A stretch of 64,000 bases of DNA, taken from assembly GCF_041260155.1 (NCBI RefSeq), contig NC_091932.1, positions 30,550,338-30,614,337 on the forward strand. The letters run 5' to 3'. Below, in pieces: positions 12,366-24,151 of the stretch. A model generated the notes under the pieces. That model was not told the DNA's origin and did no database searches. It saw only the letters and a list, made by a program, of their open reading frames with translations. A program made the position numbers and the translations under genes. The stretch comes from Ptychodera flava. Its lineage: Eukaryota; Hemichordata; Enteropneusta; Ptychoderidae. Positions within the stretch are counted from its first letter, which is position 1; each line of letters begins with the position of its first letter.

Positions 12366-12857
12366 ATTTTTACATCTTCTTCAGAACATGTACCTTATGA
12401 AGCTGCATTTCTAGGGCGAAAAATTTATATCACATTATCAAGAAGTAAATAATACAATTTGACTACGGCAATCACTCAAACATTTTATGCAACGAGGAAG
12501 ATGCTCACACAGATGTTTTTCTCGAAGGCTAACACGGTTTACTCAAATTTTCCGGATTTGTTTGGGGTAGGATTCCTCCAACCCACCCCACCCCAAGTTA
12601 TGAATAATGACGGTTCCCTTAATACACGATCCTTTAATCGTTGATCTGTTTGTTGGTAGAATTATAATAATTGTGATTTCCCCTCTGTATCGCGTTCATC
12701 TCATTAGAAACCATTCCCTATACGGTCTGTGTTCATCCAGAAACCACAGTTTCACGTGATGGCGCCACTACTATGTGATGTGCCGATAAAATGAATCTTA
12801 AAGACGGGCAGTTTCGTCTATGAACGAAATAATCGTTTTGAACACGGCTCCTCTAGC

Positions 12858-12902
12858 CATGGACGTAAAAAAGGCACGTCTATGCTCTCTGGTACGTCCA
12901 TG
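12858..12902. repeat. Small hairpin with CATGGACGTA arms
   Basis: CATGGACGTA at 12858-12867 is complementary to TACGTCCATG at 12893-12902. A related hairpin, GGACGTAC/GTACGTCC, lies at 7042-7063. Confidence 0.8.
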
Positions 12903-13856
12903 ATCACAGAGGGACCGTGATTTGAAAAGAGTTTACACGTTGGGCTATGGTTGGCTGGTATGAGGTGGCTACAACAGCCGTTCTTCGTCTTTTTTTATGG
13001 AACACATTATTTCCAACTTTATATTGTTTAACATTATGTTTCCTATTTTCATTTTGTCCGAAAATAGCGAGGCAGATACATGTGACGATAAGTTTTGTAG
13101 GCGGGTTGTCATGCTCTGCATCGCAGATTATATTCTGTACCTGCACATGCAGCACGGAACGTGACCGCGGCTATAAGCGTCTCGTTCACACCTTTCACAG
13201 ATTTCTGATTTGTATGGCAGCTGCTACAGGTGTGATCTTGAAGGACCGGTCCAGGGACCGAGTGTAGAAACACTTTGAAAGAAAACAATTGTTATACCAA
13301 ATAAGCTTATCAGTAAATTGGATGTTAATGGTTGTGCTTGTCAAAGTTTACCAAAGTTTATTCCAATCGACAAGTGAGATTTCATGGCTTCGTGTTTTCT
13401 CGGTTACAGATATACAAACAGATAATTTTATGTTGATTTTTCCCGGGAAAGGTTTATGCACGGTCCCTCCGCACACCGATGGATTGAGGGACTGTGGTTT
13501 ACGTCCGAGTTCGACCAGATCGGCGGCTGTCTCCAACATTCCTGCTGTCTGGACGGAACGTTTCGCAATGATGGAAACACGGTCCCTCCTTGCTCCGATT
13601 CGTTATTCTTTGGCAAAGAAGGCTGTGTTGTGGTTACCTGCACGGTTATATCAAGACTTGCGCTGTCGTTTACATCCCGAAGTCAAGCCATAGCCCAAGC
13701 TTTTTATTGAACGAAATCGGAACATTGTGTAGAAGAATGTGAATTTTACTAAAAAAAACACGAATCTGATAGATATGCTAGTCCCCCCCCCCCCGCCATG
13801 AAAATTTACCTGTGTGCCCGTCACAGGCGAAGAAATAAGGGAAGAACGACAAACAA

Positions 13857-14049
13857 GATTGTAACTAATTTGGGATAATTGAATAGTGATTCAGTAATGT
13901 TGCAAATGTAAGCTCATCTGCTTTTTTTCTTGCAGTACACTTGTTTCTATGAGTTATTTGTAATATTGCAAGTTCAAGCTATATGGCAGCTAACACTTTT
14001 GAAAGATTTTAACAATATAAAGATCCAATCTTCCAAATTAGTTCCAATC
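13857..14049 (+). mobile_element. MITE family 4, copy 2 (193 bp)
   Basis: Terminal inverted repeats are GATTGTAACTAATTTGGGAT and CTTCCAAATTAGTTCCAATC. The interior is shared with the copy at 9696-9874. This copy keeps the longer right-hand inverted repeat and lies about 0.7 kb upstream of the gene B promoter. Confidence 0.75.
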
Positions 14050-14649
14050 AAAATGTAATACTGTATAACTTAACCGTTAAACCGTGGAGTTTTACCTCCA
14101 CGGCCAAAGTGAATCAAACCAGCATTGCATCAATGGTCAAACCTACGACAGAATTTTATTTTTATGGTATGGAGGTAGAAGTGAGACTGATGGTACAGGT
14201 ATGGAGGAACCGCCATGGGACAACAGACATGGCCTTGTCTCCCGTTCAAAAATACAGAAACTAGAAAGAGCGTAGCGTGTGAGAGGAGCGTAATTGGTGA
14301 AAGCATTGTGTCAACGACTATAAGCTTTATCAATGGTTGGCAGAAATTACACTGCGGAAATAAGCATGTGGATATGAACTTTGATGAAACACATGTCATA
14401 TAAACTATCTCTCATTCACGTAAGATATTAATAATGTCATGGAACATGTGAGTGATTTTTGACAGTGATCTTGATTCAAGGTTTCTGACCTTGCCCGTGT
14501 TGGCAGTTACACAACGCCACCAAAATCGAGTTTCATAACGTAAATCATTTCTGTCAATATTGTCTCGCCACAGTTTGTCTCAAGAACGACGCTATCCCAT
14601 CATGCAATCTTCTTAGGACAACATTTGATTGACAGGCGTGACATTTTCT

Positions 14650-14747
14650 ATGCAAATTATGATCAAACTTAGCTTTTGATAGTGATTGGCTTGAAACCGA
14701 GGATAAATATGCAAATGTCACCTTTTGGCGTTCCTCACATATAAATA
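14650..14747 (+). promoter_or_regulatory. Gene B core promoter: TATA box, two octamers, inverted CCAAT
   Basis: A TATA box (CATATAAATAG, 14739-14749) lies about 25-30 bases upstream of the inferred start near 14770. Upstream are two octamer motifs ATGCAAAT (14650-14657 and 14709-14716) and an ATTGG box (inverted CCAAT) at 14685-14689. The noncoding exon that follows ends at 14814 with a perfect GTAAGT donor, which ties the promoter to gene B. Octamer function is inferred from the motif only. Confidence 0.6.
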
Positions 14748-14769
14748 GTTTGTGTGGCGTCGACTTTCA

Positions 14770-14814
14770 AACGTAGCTGAAAGCTGTAGCCGTCCAGACA
14801 TCGCGACGCTTCAG
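14770..14814 (+). other. Gene B 5' UTR exon 1
   Basis: A noncoding exon is bounded on the right by CTTCAG followed by GTAAGT at 14815-14820. It is joined to the exon starting at 15057 after an acceptor TTTTACAG. The left boundary is estimated from the TATA box. Confidence 0.6.
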
Positions 14815-15104
14815 GTAAGTTTGTACTATACATATATCACGTATCAGCTATGCCGTTGAACGACCGTCATTTCACTTGCTTGAGCACTAGTTTGAAACGT
14901 GCGAGTTGCGGTCGTACACTAACCACCGAGTGCCTGCGACACAAAGTGCGGCTTCTGCTACATGTTTGGTGCTGCTACGTCTCTCTCGCACAGCATCAAT
15001 CATTTCTCCATTCATCACCGTCTTGTTGTAATGGAATATTACGTTTTCTTTTACAGATCGATTCCAAACCTTCGGAAAGTTGACAAATCTATTGAGTGAA
15101 AGCC

Positions 15105-18100
15105 ATGGAGAAAACAGGTAATTTGAAATCTTTTTATCGTCCTGATCACCCTTTTGCATTGTCAAATTAATATTTGCGTTTCTATATCAACAATACGCAA
15201 TTATTATACGAAATGAAAAGAAAAGAGATCGAATTAAAAACTCACGGAAACGTTCATATCGCAACGCTATACTAATAAAGTTAATAAAGTTAATAAAGAC
15301 AATCATACGCGACGTGAACACGCCAGCTTCTGTACCTCAAAAAACCCTAAATTTATTATGTTATATTTTATTTTCCTTCCAGATTTTGAATATATCGTCA
15401 TCGGAGCCGGCCCTGCCGGTGTTCAGATGGCCTATTGCATGGAGAAAGCTGGCAAAGATTATATCGTTCTCGAGAGAAACGACAGTGTTGGTTCCTTCTA
15501 CCAGAAATACCCACGTCATCGTACTCTGATCTCCATCAACAAGAAACACAACTACTTCAAGGAGCGAGAGTTCAATCTTCGTCATGATTGGAACTCTTTG
15601 CTCTGTGACGAAGATGACATATCGTTCTTCAACTACTCAGATGACCTATTTCCAGACGCAGGCCTTCTTGTCGAGTAAGTTGCTTTAAGTATCAGATGGA
15701 AACCATTTTCAAATAGATTATTTATACGCCAAGTGTTAATTATCAGGAAGAGAGCCTACCATTTCTGAAAAAAGTTAATACACGTAATCACAAGTACTGG
15801 AATCGCAACATGGGTGGATATAGTCAATCATGTGCTAATTGGTCAGTTTTAGTCTCTCACTAATTGTTGTCTCTTCTTCGCGTGAGAGTTAAGGCCTGTG
15901 TCAGTGGCCAGATTTTCTTTCCAGGAAAAATAAACTAGATAAGATTAAATCCAAAAAATTCTATGACTTCAACCATGGATGTAAATTTTTTTTACATCCA
16001 TGCTTCCACTAACTGAATAGACCAAAGTTGATCCCTGCGATTGTAATCCTAGCCTTATAGCACAGCAGATTTGGCACAACCAACCGAATTTCGACCTTTT
16101 TCTCACGTTTCAGTTACATGCGTGACTTCACCAACAAGTTCAACCTGAAAATACGTCTGAACACCAACATCGTCAACGTCCACCGAGAGGCTGCCATTGA
16201 TACGAGACATCCCTCACGTTTCACCATCACCGACCAGAACGGCAAAAAATTCACTTGCAAAGTACTGGTGGTCGGTACGGGACCTATCCTTCCACACAAC
16301 CCAGACATCGAAGGCATAGAACACGCTGACACTTACCAGGAGCACACACTCGACTTGAAGGAATATGAGAACAAGAAGGTCTTGATTCTTGGAGGCGGTA
16401 ACAGTGCCTTTGAGGTAAGATATCCGTAGCTCATATTGGTGGCGCTTCTTGACAGCCGTGTGTGCAATCCTTATTAGTTACCATGTAAGGATTTGGTTTT
16501 ACAAAATATATCATACAAAACCTCAGCGTAAATGTGGAGGGAATAGTAATCACACTGTATGTCAGAAATAGTTTATCATTTTAATATTTAATTTGAAGTG
16601 TAGCACACTCATTTGAAATATACTGCACATACAGCGTCTGTACTAAGTTAAATGCCGCCATCCCTGTTTTACCAACAGTGCGCCGACCATTTAGCTGGCA
16701 GTGCGGCTATGATTCACATGTGCACGCGCACACCTGTTAAGCTGGCGTGGGACTCTCACTTCGTTGGACATCTGCGAGCCGTCAACAACAACGTCCTCGA
16801 CATGTACCACTTGAAATCCTTGCACGCTCTCCGCCAGTGCGACACCAAGAAGTTCGTCAAGGAAGAAGACGGCACCATCACACAGACCTTCGAGATGGAA
16901 CTGCCACACTGGAACCCACCGGGCACTGCCACGTTCACTAGCAAAGGCTACGATAAAGTCATCCTTGCCACGGGGTGGAAATTCATCAATATCGACATGT
17001 TTGACGACACTTGCAAACCAGGTAAGATTTACCCGAAGATCATTCAGTACTAAAAATCTGATCAAAGATACAGAGCTACATTAACTTTGGCCTATTGTAC
17101 CCAAAATGACATGCTACACTGTGCATATGTATTTTTTTTCATAACCACTATTGCAACATCGCTGATATTTAATGTACCTAATAATATTTTATATTTCAGA
17201 AACACACACCGAAGGCAAATATGTTGTCCTCGATGAACACTGGGAGTCGACTGTTCCCGATCTCTTCTTCATTGGCACTTCAATGCAGTCACGTGACAGA
17301 CGAGCCGCCTCCGGCTTCATCCATGGCTTCCGCTACAATGTCCGCACCCTCAGCCACATGCTGTGCGCCCGCTACGACGGCGATGAACTGCCGAAGAAAA
17401 CTTTCCAGTCGATTGACGCTGAAGAACTTTCAAAGTTCATGATCGGTAAGTGCATTGTTAAGTCTTGATTAATTCTTATCAATAGCATAATGTCTTTGCT
17501 TGTTTATCATACATTGGTGTGAAGTCGGTACATTTTATGTTGCACTCGAAGCACGCTTGATCAATACTGAATCCCGAGACGTTCCCCAATGCCCGAAATG
17601 TGCAGTATACTTATATTGAGAAAGTGATGTCCGCAGGAAGATGCTTTAACTAGCTGATATAGGAATTTGACAATTAACCAACTATTTAATTTATTTCAGA
17701 ACGTGTTAGCACCACGTCAGCGCTTTATCAGATGGGACAGGGCTACCTTTGTGATGTCGTGATTCTCAAGCCACAGGACAAGGAGAAAGAAAGTAAGTGC
17801 AATATGGCGCGTGATTTAGTGACATGTATGCAAGACGTCTGACGTTACCTTGACAACATATGTCCAAATTTTCAATGAGTCTATCCACAAGCTTTGTAGA
17901 ATTTACATCAGTAAATGAGCATCGCAAATTTGATAGTGTATTCGACCTCACTATTGATATATGTTGACGAGAAAGCACCCTTTATAGACGTACGCATGCT
18001 TCTTGATATCGATATTTTCGCCGACTGGCTTTGTATTGTTCTCTATGTGCTACCATAGAGGTACCCCGTGGTCGTACCAGCGCCCTCTATCAACGATAGC

Positions 18101-19566
18101 CTAGGAGAGACAGCAACCCTGAAATGGTTACCTTACTTTTCATCTTTTAGGTGGCCAAGACAAAATGACTGGTACAGTGGAGTATTACTACGAGTTACCA
18201 CGTGAATGGGTTATGAAGAGCGATTTCTTCATGAAAGCAAGAACACATGATGATAGTCACAATCGAGGACAACCACCACAGGTAAGCTAAAAAAAGCCAA
18301 TCATTTAATCGTGAATCGTATAACTATCACCGATGGTCAAGGATAATGTCACTATAATGTAATAAAATGAAAAGAGTACTTGGATTGCAAACCGTTTTGT
18401 TATCGTAAAATCCAACATGCAAATCTGTCAAAGTATAATAATAAATTTGTGCACATACCATAATTCAATCGAAATTCAAATTCAATTCAAAATTCATACC
18501 AAAATTCAATCAAACTTTCCAACTACCATTAGCACTGAAATTTGACATTACGCTGAGATCAAGTAGGTTTGATATTTTTTGAGCACAAATGAATATGCAT
18601 AAGACCTCATTTAATTAAACACTGCTTTCGTCAGGAAAATGTTAAAAACAACTTCTTTCTTATATTTTTCCAGGTTCCCGAAAATGAGCGTGACAGAGTT
18701 CTTCAAACCAGGTGACATGAATCCACGTGACTGTAAATGTACAGCCTTCCCGCAGGGTGTTTACTACTCATACAAACGTGGCGAACTGCAAGAAGATCTT
18801 CACCTCGGAGGATCTCTGGTCGTCAGAGCCGACAAACAGATCTTCGTGGGCGATAATAATCCAAACAGATTCACCAACAAACTCAAGAACCTACTCAACA
18901 GACAGGTAATTTTGTCTACTGTATTACGAATTGGGATAGTGACTTTGACTTATATGGAACACATAGCATCGATCAACTGCGTGGTGCACCAATGAAACTT
19001 TCGCATCCGCATTACTACCACTAGCAATTTTGTATGTTAGCGAAATTAACGTAAATATATTGGCTACGCTCGCTACAATCTGAATGATCGTACTGTCATT
19101 ATCAGTGTTTTGAGTTACTTGTGTACAAACCGAACTACCTATTGCACTTATGTTAAATTGCCATCTACGATTGAGTTAATTTTTTATTATTATGACCTAT
19201 TTTGTGTAGTGTACAATAGATATTGCGTGTTGTATAAACACGTCGAACATGGTAAAAGTGTGTGTTCTCGACCAATACGTATGGCAACGCAAGTCTTCGG
19301 ACTCTACCGTTGACAAATTGGATTTTGATTGTTCTCATTTTACGTTGTATTTATTATTATTATCATTATGCGCAATTTTGACAACCTTTCCTATTATTTA
19401 CCAGATCGGCATCGGGCGAGGTGACCACTTCGAGCGGCTATTCCAACAAGATGAGTGGCAGAAGAACTACAAGCCCTGGTCGCAGGAAGAGATCGAACGC
19501 AGGCGCCAGATGGAAATGGCCCAAAAGATGGTGACGTCAGAATGTAGACTCGGCCTTGTCGAATGA
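15105..19566 (+). CDS. FOXRED2-like: Gene B: FOXRED2-like FAD/NADPH-dependent oxidoreductase, nine coding exons, apparent frameshift
   Basis: Coding exons are 15105-15117 (inside exon 15057-15117), 15383-15674, 16114-16414, 16679-17021, 17200-17445, 17700-17792, 18151-18281, 18674-18905 and 19405-19566 (TGA 19564-19566), all with GT-AG introns. The sum is 1813 bases, one more than a multiple of three; the expected product is about 603 aa. Motifs are the FAD-binding GAGPAG (residues 12-17), [25 protein letters not shown], the NADPH-binding GGGNSAFE (about 195-202), ATGW (about 299-302) and [14 protein letters not shown]. It lacks a signal peptide and ends LGLVE, so ER residence as in vertebrate FOXRED2 is not supported. 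Exon 18151-18281 contains one extra base near 18246, and read literally the protein stops at 18713-18715 after about 486 aa. Gene A lacks the intron at 17793-18150. Identity as a FOXRED2-family flavoprotein is secure; substrate and cellular role are unknown. Confidence 0.9.
15974..16002. repeat. Small hairpin in gene B intron
   Basis: CATGGATGTAAA and its complement TTTACATCCATG are separated by a five-T loop, inside the intron 15675-16113. Confidence 0.85.
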
Positions 19567-19774
19567 TGAAGTTGACGAAACAATGCTGACTTACCAGACA
19601 CCTGTCGCGGAAGACGTCGCGAAGACGCATGGCTTAGAGAATCTTTTGTTAAACATAATATTCACTTCCATGGACAGAATTTTTTTCACTGCGTACAGCT
19701 CCGACTTCGTGAAAAACAGACAGATTTACAATTACATTTCCCTGACTTTCTGTAAATTGTTTAATTGTAATCGG

Positions 19775-19780
19775 AATAAA
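19775..19780 (+). terminator. Poly(A) signal of gene B
   Basis: AATAAA lies about 210 bases downstream of the gene B stop codon, in A+T-rich sequence. A second cluster of AATAAA signals occurs near 20143-20160 and could give a longer 3' UTR. Confidence 0.55.
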
Positions 19781-21831
19781 ACATTTCGAAACGTACTACG
19801 ATTTGTATGTCTCTATGTGCAGAGAAAGTGAGGTCTGTCATGAATGTAAGTGAACGAGAATAACCCATTAACTCTGACGAAGTATTTATGCACCTGAAAA
19901 ATAATTCAATTTTTTCCATACAATCATTCGGATGTTCGAGAAAAAAGTAGGCAAAGCTAATTTGTACGTACCAACCATGAAAATGGACAATTGAGCTCCC
20001 TTCCGAAACAATGGAAAAAATAAATATCAATCACCACAATGTTCAACGTATTGATATGGTTTGTCACTATGTTCAAAATATCTCTCATGTTAGATATAAA
20101 TTTAAAATTGCTGCTAATCTGTAGGCATATAAACATCAACTCAGAATAAAATGAAATAAATAAACGTCATCGCGCTGTCGTGTTCAACAAACCTTGGCCA
20201 GACAATAGTTGCTATGATAGGACAAGCCAGACGAACATGTAGCCAGCCCAACAAAGTATTGTAAGAAACCAAAAAATCCAAACATTTAATCCCGCTGCCA
20301 ATTTCTCCTTAACTTGCTTTATAGTTAACACGTTTGACATTCGTTTCCAGAAGGTCCTCACGAGTAAAATCTCTCCCACCTGAAACCTTCATCCCGTACA
20401 CATTTAGTTGGCAATTCTCCTGTATCTACGCTGTACATTTTTATAGTATTTATGTAAATCGAAGATGGACAAGGCGCCAAAACTCAAATCGCCACCTTAT
20501 CATTCTGCCGAACTGTTCTCACGCCAGACTAAGTCACATTTCCACAAATTGTTAAAATGAAATGTTGGGTCTACAATACTCCATATTGTACATACAGTCA
20601 TTTAGACCCCTGATACATTAATAACATTTCTATCATGTTTAAACTCGTTGTATGTGATTCGGGAGAAACGTCTTACACAAACCAAAATATGCGTAGTCAT
20701 TGACATGGTTACCCTCCTCCATGCTAACCGCATCGTCAATTGAAACCGTCAAGAAACATAAATTGCAATCCTATACTTTTTCCCTTCTACTGCCACCATT
20801 GATAAAAGTCAGTGTAAATGTCTCCATGAACAAATGTCACACGAGAACTTGTCCATTATAACACATTGTCACTATACTAAGTTGTGTTCCCTCGTCTTGT
20901 ATATCGTATGTGGTACAAAGTGAATATTATCGTTCAACTTGATGACAACCACTCTTTCTTCTGTTATACCTAAAATTAGAGTGTGTCCCAGAATTTATGG
21001 ATATCGAAAAATCAATGACACCCTTGTATTAGCGTGCATGATTGGGCTGAACACAGGTCTGAAAATCTTCTCCGTTGTCATCTCTCATTCTGAAAAAAAA
21101 GGTTCCCAGTCTCTGCCGTAGAGGGCGACATCACTTTTAATCAATTGACCAATTAACTCGTTATGTCTGTGAATGCGGTGAGTGATGATGAAATAAACCC
21201 AAAAGGCACCGGCAGTGTGTTCTGTAAAATCACAATCACTTTTTTATTTGTTTTTGCAAGTTGTAGAAATACTGATAAAGATGGAAACTGACGCAAGACG
21301 GCAAGGAGAACAGGATTTTACAAAAAAAAAATTGTGATGAGTTTATATTTATTTATTTAAATTGAACTTGTATAGAAAGAGAAAGTGACATTGAACCAGA
21401 CTTTACTAAGTCTGAATGAAGTAAAGTATGAGTGTCTGAGCCGAGCAATAATTTTGTCGATTGATGTAATTAAAAATAAAATTCCACTCAAACAGCTTTT
21501 AGAAGCACGGACAATATACGAACACATACTAGTATTTGCATTCAGCCTTTTCCCCTATGAACTTTGACCCATAAAGCACTACATAAAAACCTGTTACAAT
21601 AGCAACAGAGCAGTCAATTTCACGTATCGTTTATTTTGTATAGAAGACAGTGTTTTGGATAAACTGGTGATTTTTAAGATCGTAAACATTTGCTAATTCC
21701 AGATAAATTGCTTGTTATACGATAAACCCTGTTTTTTTCCCTCGCTCTCAAAAAAAGTGTTGTACTAATTGCACACATTGAAACGACCGACAGAGACACA
21801 CACAGACACACATCAAAACGTGTTTTTTTTA

Positions 21832-22048
21832 GTTGAAACCTAAAGGAAGAATTCAAGTTGGCAAACAAAGTGTAGGAAATTGTCCGAGGAGAGCTATGAT
21901 ATGGGATAACACACGGTGTACAACATTTAAAATCTGTACCCTGAATGATGGCATGATCAACACGCCATTCAGAGTTTCCCTGTTTGAGGTTGACTATAGT
22001 AACCAACAATACAATAAGATACAGTTCAGGAATGTGAGACATTGTAAG
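21832..22048 (+). pseudogene. Exon-like segment resembling a C2 domain (copine type), isolated
   Basis: A pyrimidine-rich acceptor (GTTTTTTTTAG) precedes about 72 open codons that end at a GTGAGA donor (22049-22054). The translation contains TTFKICTLNDGMINTPFRV and SLFEVDYSNQQYNKI. This resembles the second half of a copine C2 domain (a W-x-x-FKI block, then LxxGD, then K/RVxxxDxD). No flanking exons were found on either side. It may be a relic, one exon of an unrecognised gene, or chance. The antisense strand is also open for 140 codons, which I regard as a shadow. Confidence 0.3.
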
Positions 22049-22710
22049 GTGAGATAGATAATCTATGACGAAGAATTCAACACTACATGCTACCAATCGG
22101 TGTAACTTTCTTCAAGAAGATCTTTCCAGATCTGACGTTTCCTTCAGAGAAACGCCATCAAAGTTCACCCACTACAGAAGTGACGTTTCTTAGTCACCCT
22201 ATGTTTCGGATCCAGAGAACAAATTCACCTCTCGTACGACTAATCAAAGTTGCCGTAGGATTCAGATTCATGTTGGAATTCTATTTCAAAGAATTTAGAT
22301 GATTTGTATCTGTGAAACTGGTGACTAATATCATACAGTAGCAGTAGCAATCAACATGCTATTAAAAGAAATAAAAGGAACATTTCCCTTGTGAAAAGTA
22401 CAAATATTTTTTTCTGAGAAAATTGAATATCTATTTAAACAGATGAGGCTCTGTACAGAGTAAAACTTCTCGGCTGAATGACATTAAAATAAGACAAAAA
22501 TATTATTTTCTTAATAAATTAAATACAAATAATCACAACAAGACATATTATCCACAATATCTACAAGTAAGCCAATTTTACGCTTTCTGTTGTATTGCAC
22601 CTGGTACGAGATCATTTTCATTGAAAATAGTCGGAGGCAGTGTGTCTCCTTTGCTGAAAGCGCTTCGATTGTTTTAAGAATGTTTTATTGAGTTGGCGAT
22701 TTGTCTATTA

Positions 22711-22897
22711 AAGGTATACCGTCACCTGTTCCAATTTTGCCACAGTTACCATGGCAAGAGAAAATCTAACCAATCAGAGATTTGCAGCGGTTGGCCGCGT
22801 TTTAAAAACAGCGCCCTCACACGGGCATTTTGAATACCAAGGAACGCCCCTTCGACAATATATGGGCATATTTAGATTGCAGGTGATTGTATACCTT
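22711..22897 (+). mobile_element. MITE family 2, copy 1 (187 bp, TA target site)
   Basis: Flanked by TA on both sides (22709-22710 and 22898-22899). It begins AAGGTATACCGTCACCTG and ends CAGGTGATTGTATACCTT, a clear terminal inverted repeat. TA duplication and size fit a Tc1/mariner-type nonautonomous element. No coding capacity. Confidence 0.85.
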
Positions 22898-23970
22898 TAA
22901 GATAAAACCACGTATATGACGTGACATCGCGTTTTTTTCTGGGCGCTTTGACCTAAACCCGGCAAATGTTTCAACGGCTTGTTCCTTTAAGCGGGCGAAA
23001 AGAGATGTGTAAATTATACATTTATCGACGGTGTGAAGTATATCATTTTCATGAAGTGAACCTTCAGTGAAACCAGCAGTCATGTCATCGGATCAAATCC
23101 GGCGCGGCGGTGTCATACTGATTTCATTCATGCCCTTCCATCGTGACCAAAATGCGCATATACATGTTCGAACTCCGCGGCTGATTATTTCCCTCGGGAC
23201 TTACGTGTAAAATTACTCTATTCTAGTATCGAAAATCATGAAAATTTCGATTCAGTTTAGATTTACAACCTACAACGTCCGGTCATCGTGTAGAACGTCA
23301 CCAAGCATTCCATTGCGACGGTAAAGCGATGACACAATTGATGATGTCATAGGAAATAAAACGTTGACTCATCATTTTACCAATTATAATTTTCCGCTTT
23401 ATATCTCAAGAAGCGCGGTAAGTCCCAAGTTATTGTGGATTTAAATGTTACTGACGAGATGTGGGGACTCTAACAAAGCAGTACGTGTTCAAACAAATGT
23501 AAATATGCCTGACTGTTCCACAAATCAGTTCTCCCGTGTAAACAATAATATGCAGTCAGATCGTGTTTTTTTCGAAAAAGGCAACTCTTGGGGGTTAATG
23601 CTTGTCTTATGTGTCGAACCACGGTCGAGTATATGATATAAATCATGAATTTCGGAGCATTTTCCCCAAGAATTGGGTTTGCCGAAGCTAAGTGTCACGT
23701 GTTAGGACATTTTCGACTCTGTATAGCCAGTTGCGGAACAAACTCGAAGTCACAGTCACGTGACCTGGCTGGATGTAAGGCCTTCGGCGCAACGGTCGCC
23801 GCCAAGTTTTTCAAAGCTCATCTTCGTTTCGTTAATCCTGAACATTTCACAGAAATCACGTTGGGTCAAGCCCCGGCTGGTTTGGTTGGCTTCGCTTTCA
23901 GCGGAAACTCACCGGTAAATGATTTTGAATTGATGCATATACTTAACTATGTCGCGCGCCAAAACGATTA

Positions 23971-24151
23971 AAGGTGTACTGTCACCTGTTCCAATTTTGC
24001 CAGAGTTACCATGGAAAGAGAAAATCTAACCAATCACAGATTTTAAGCAGGTGGCCGCTTTTTAAAAATATCGCCCTCACAGTGGCATTTTGAATACCAA
24101 GGACTTTGACTATATATGGGCATATTTAGATTACAGGTGACTGTATACCTT
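23971..24151 (+). mobile_element. MITE family 2, copy 2 (181 bp, TA target site)
   Basis: Begins AAGGTGTACTGTCACCTG and ends CAGGTGACTGTATACCTT, with TA at 23969-23970 and 24152-24153. It has the same orientation and interior (GAGAAAATCTAACCAATCA, GCATTTTGAATACCAAGGA) as copy 1, 1.07 kb away. Confidence 0.85.

Larger units (their letters stand above)
12370..14640. other. Intergenic upstream of gene B
   Basis: No gene recognised. It holds the hairpins at 12858, 13459 and 14082 and MITE family 4 copy 2. The overlapping ORFs at 13289-13710 cross a hairpin and look spurious. Confidence 0.55.

Noticed and set aside
13289..13710. Overlapping ORFs on both strands upstream of gene B
   Set aside because: Four frames are open together across hairpin sequence, with no domain or splice context.
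21674..22096. 140-codon minus-strand ORF, the second longest in the window
   Set aside because: No recognisable domain, and it is antisense to the C2-like exon candidate, which has splice signals. Treated as a shadow.
23645..23971. 108-codon ORF in a CG-richer patch
   Set aside because: No domain recognised and it runs into the flank of a MITE. Probably chance.
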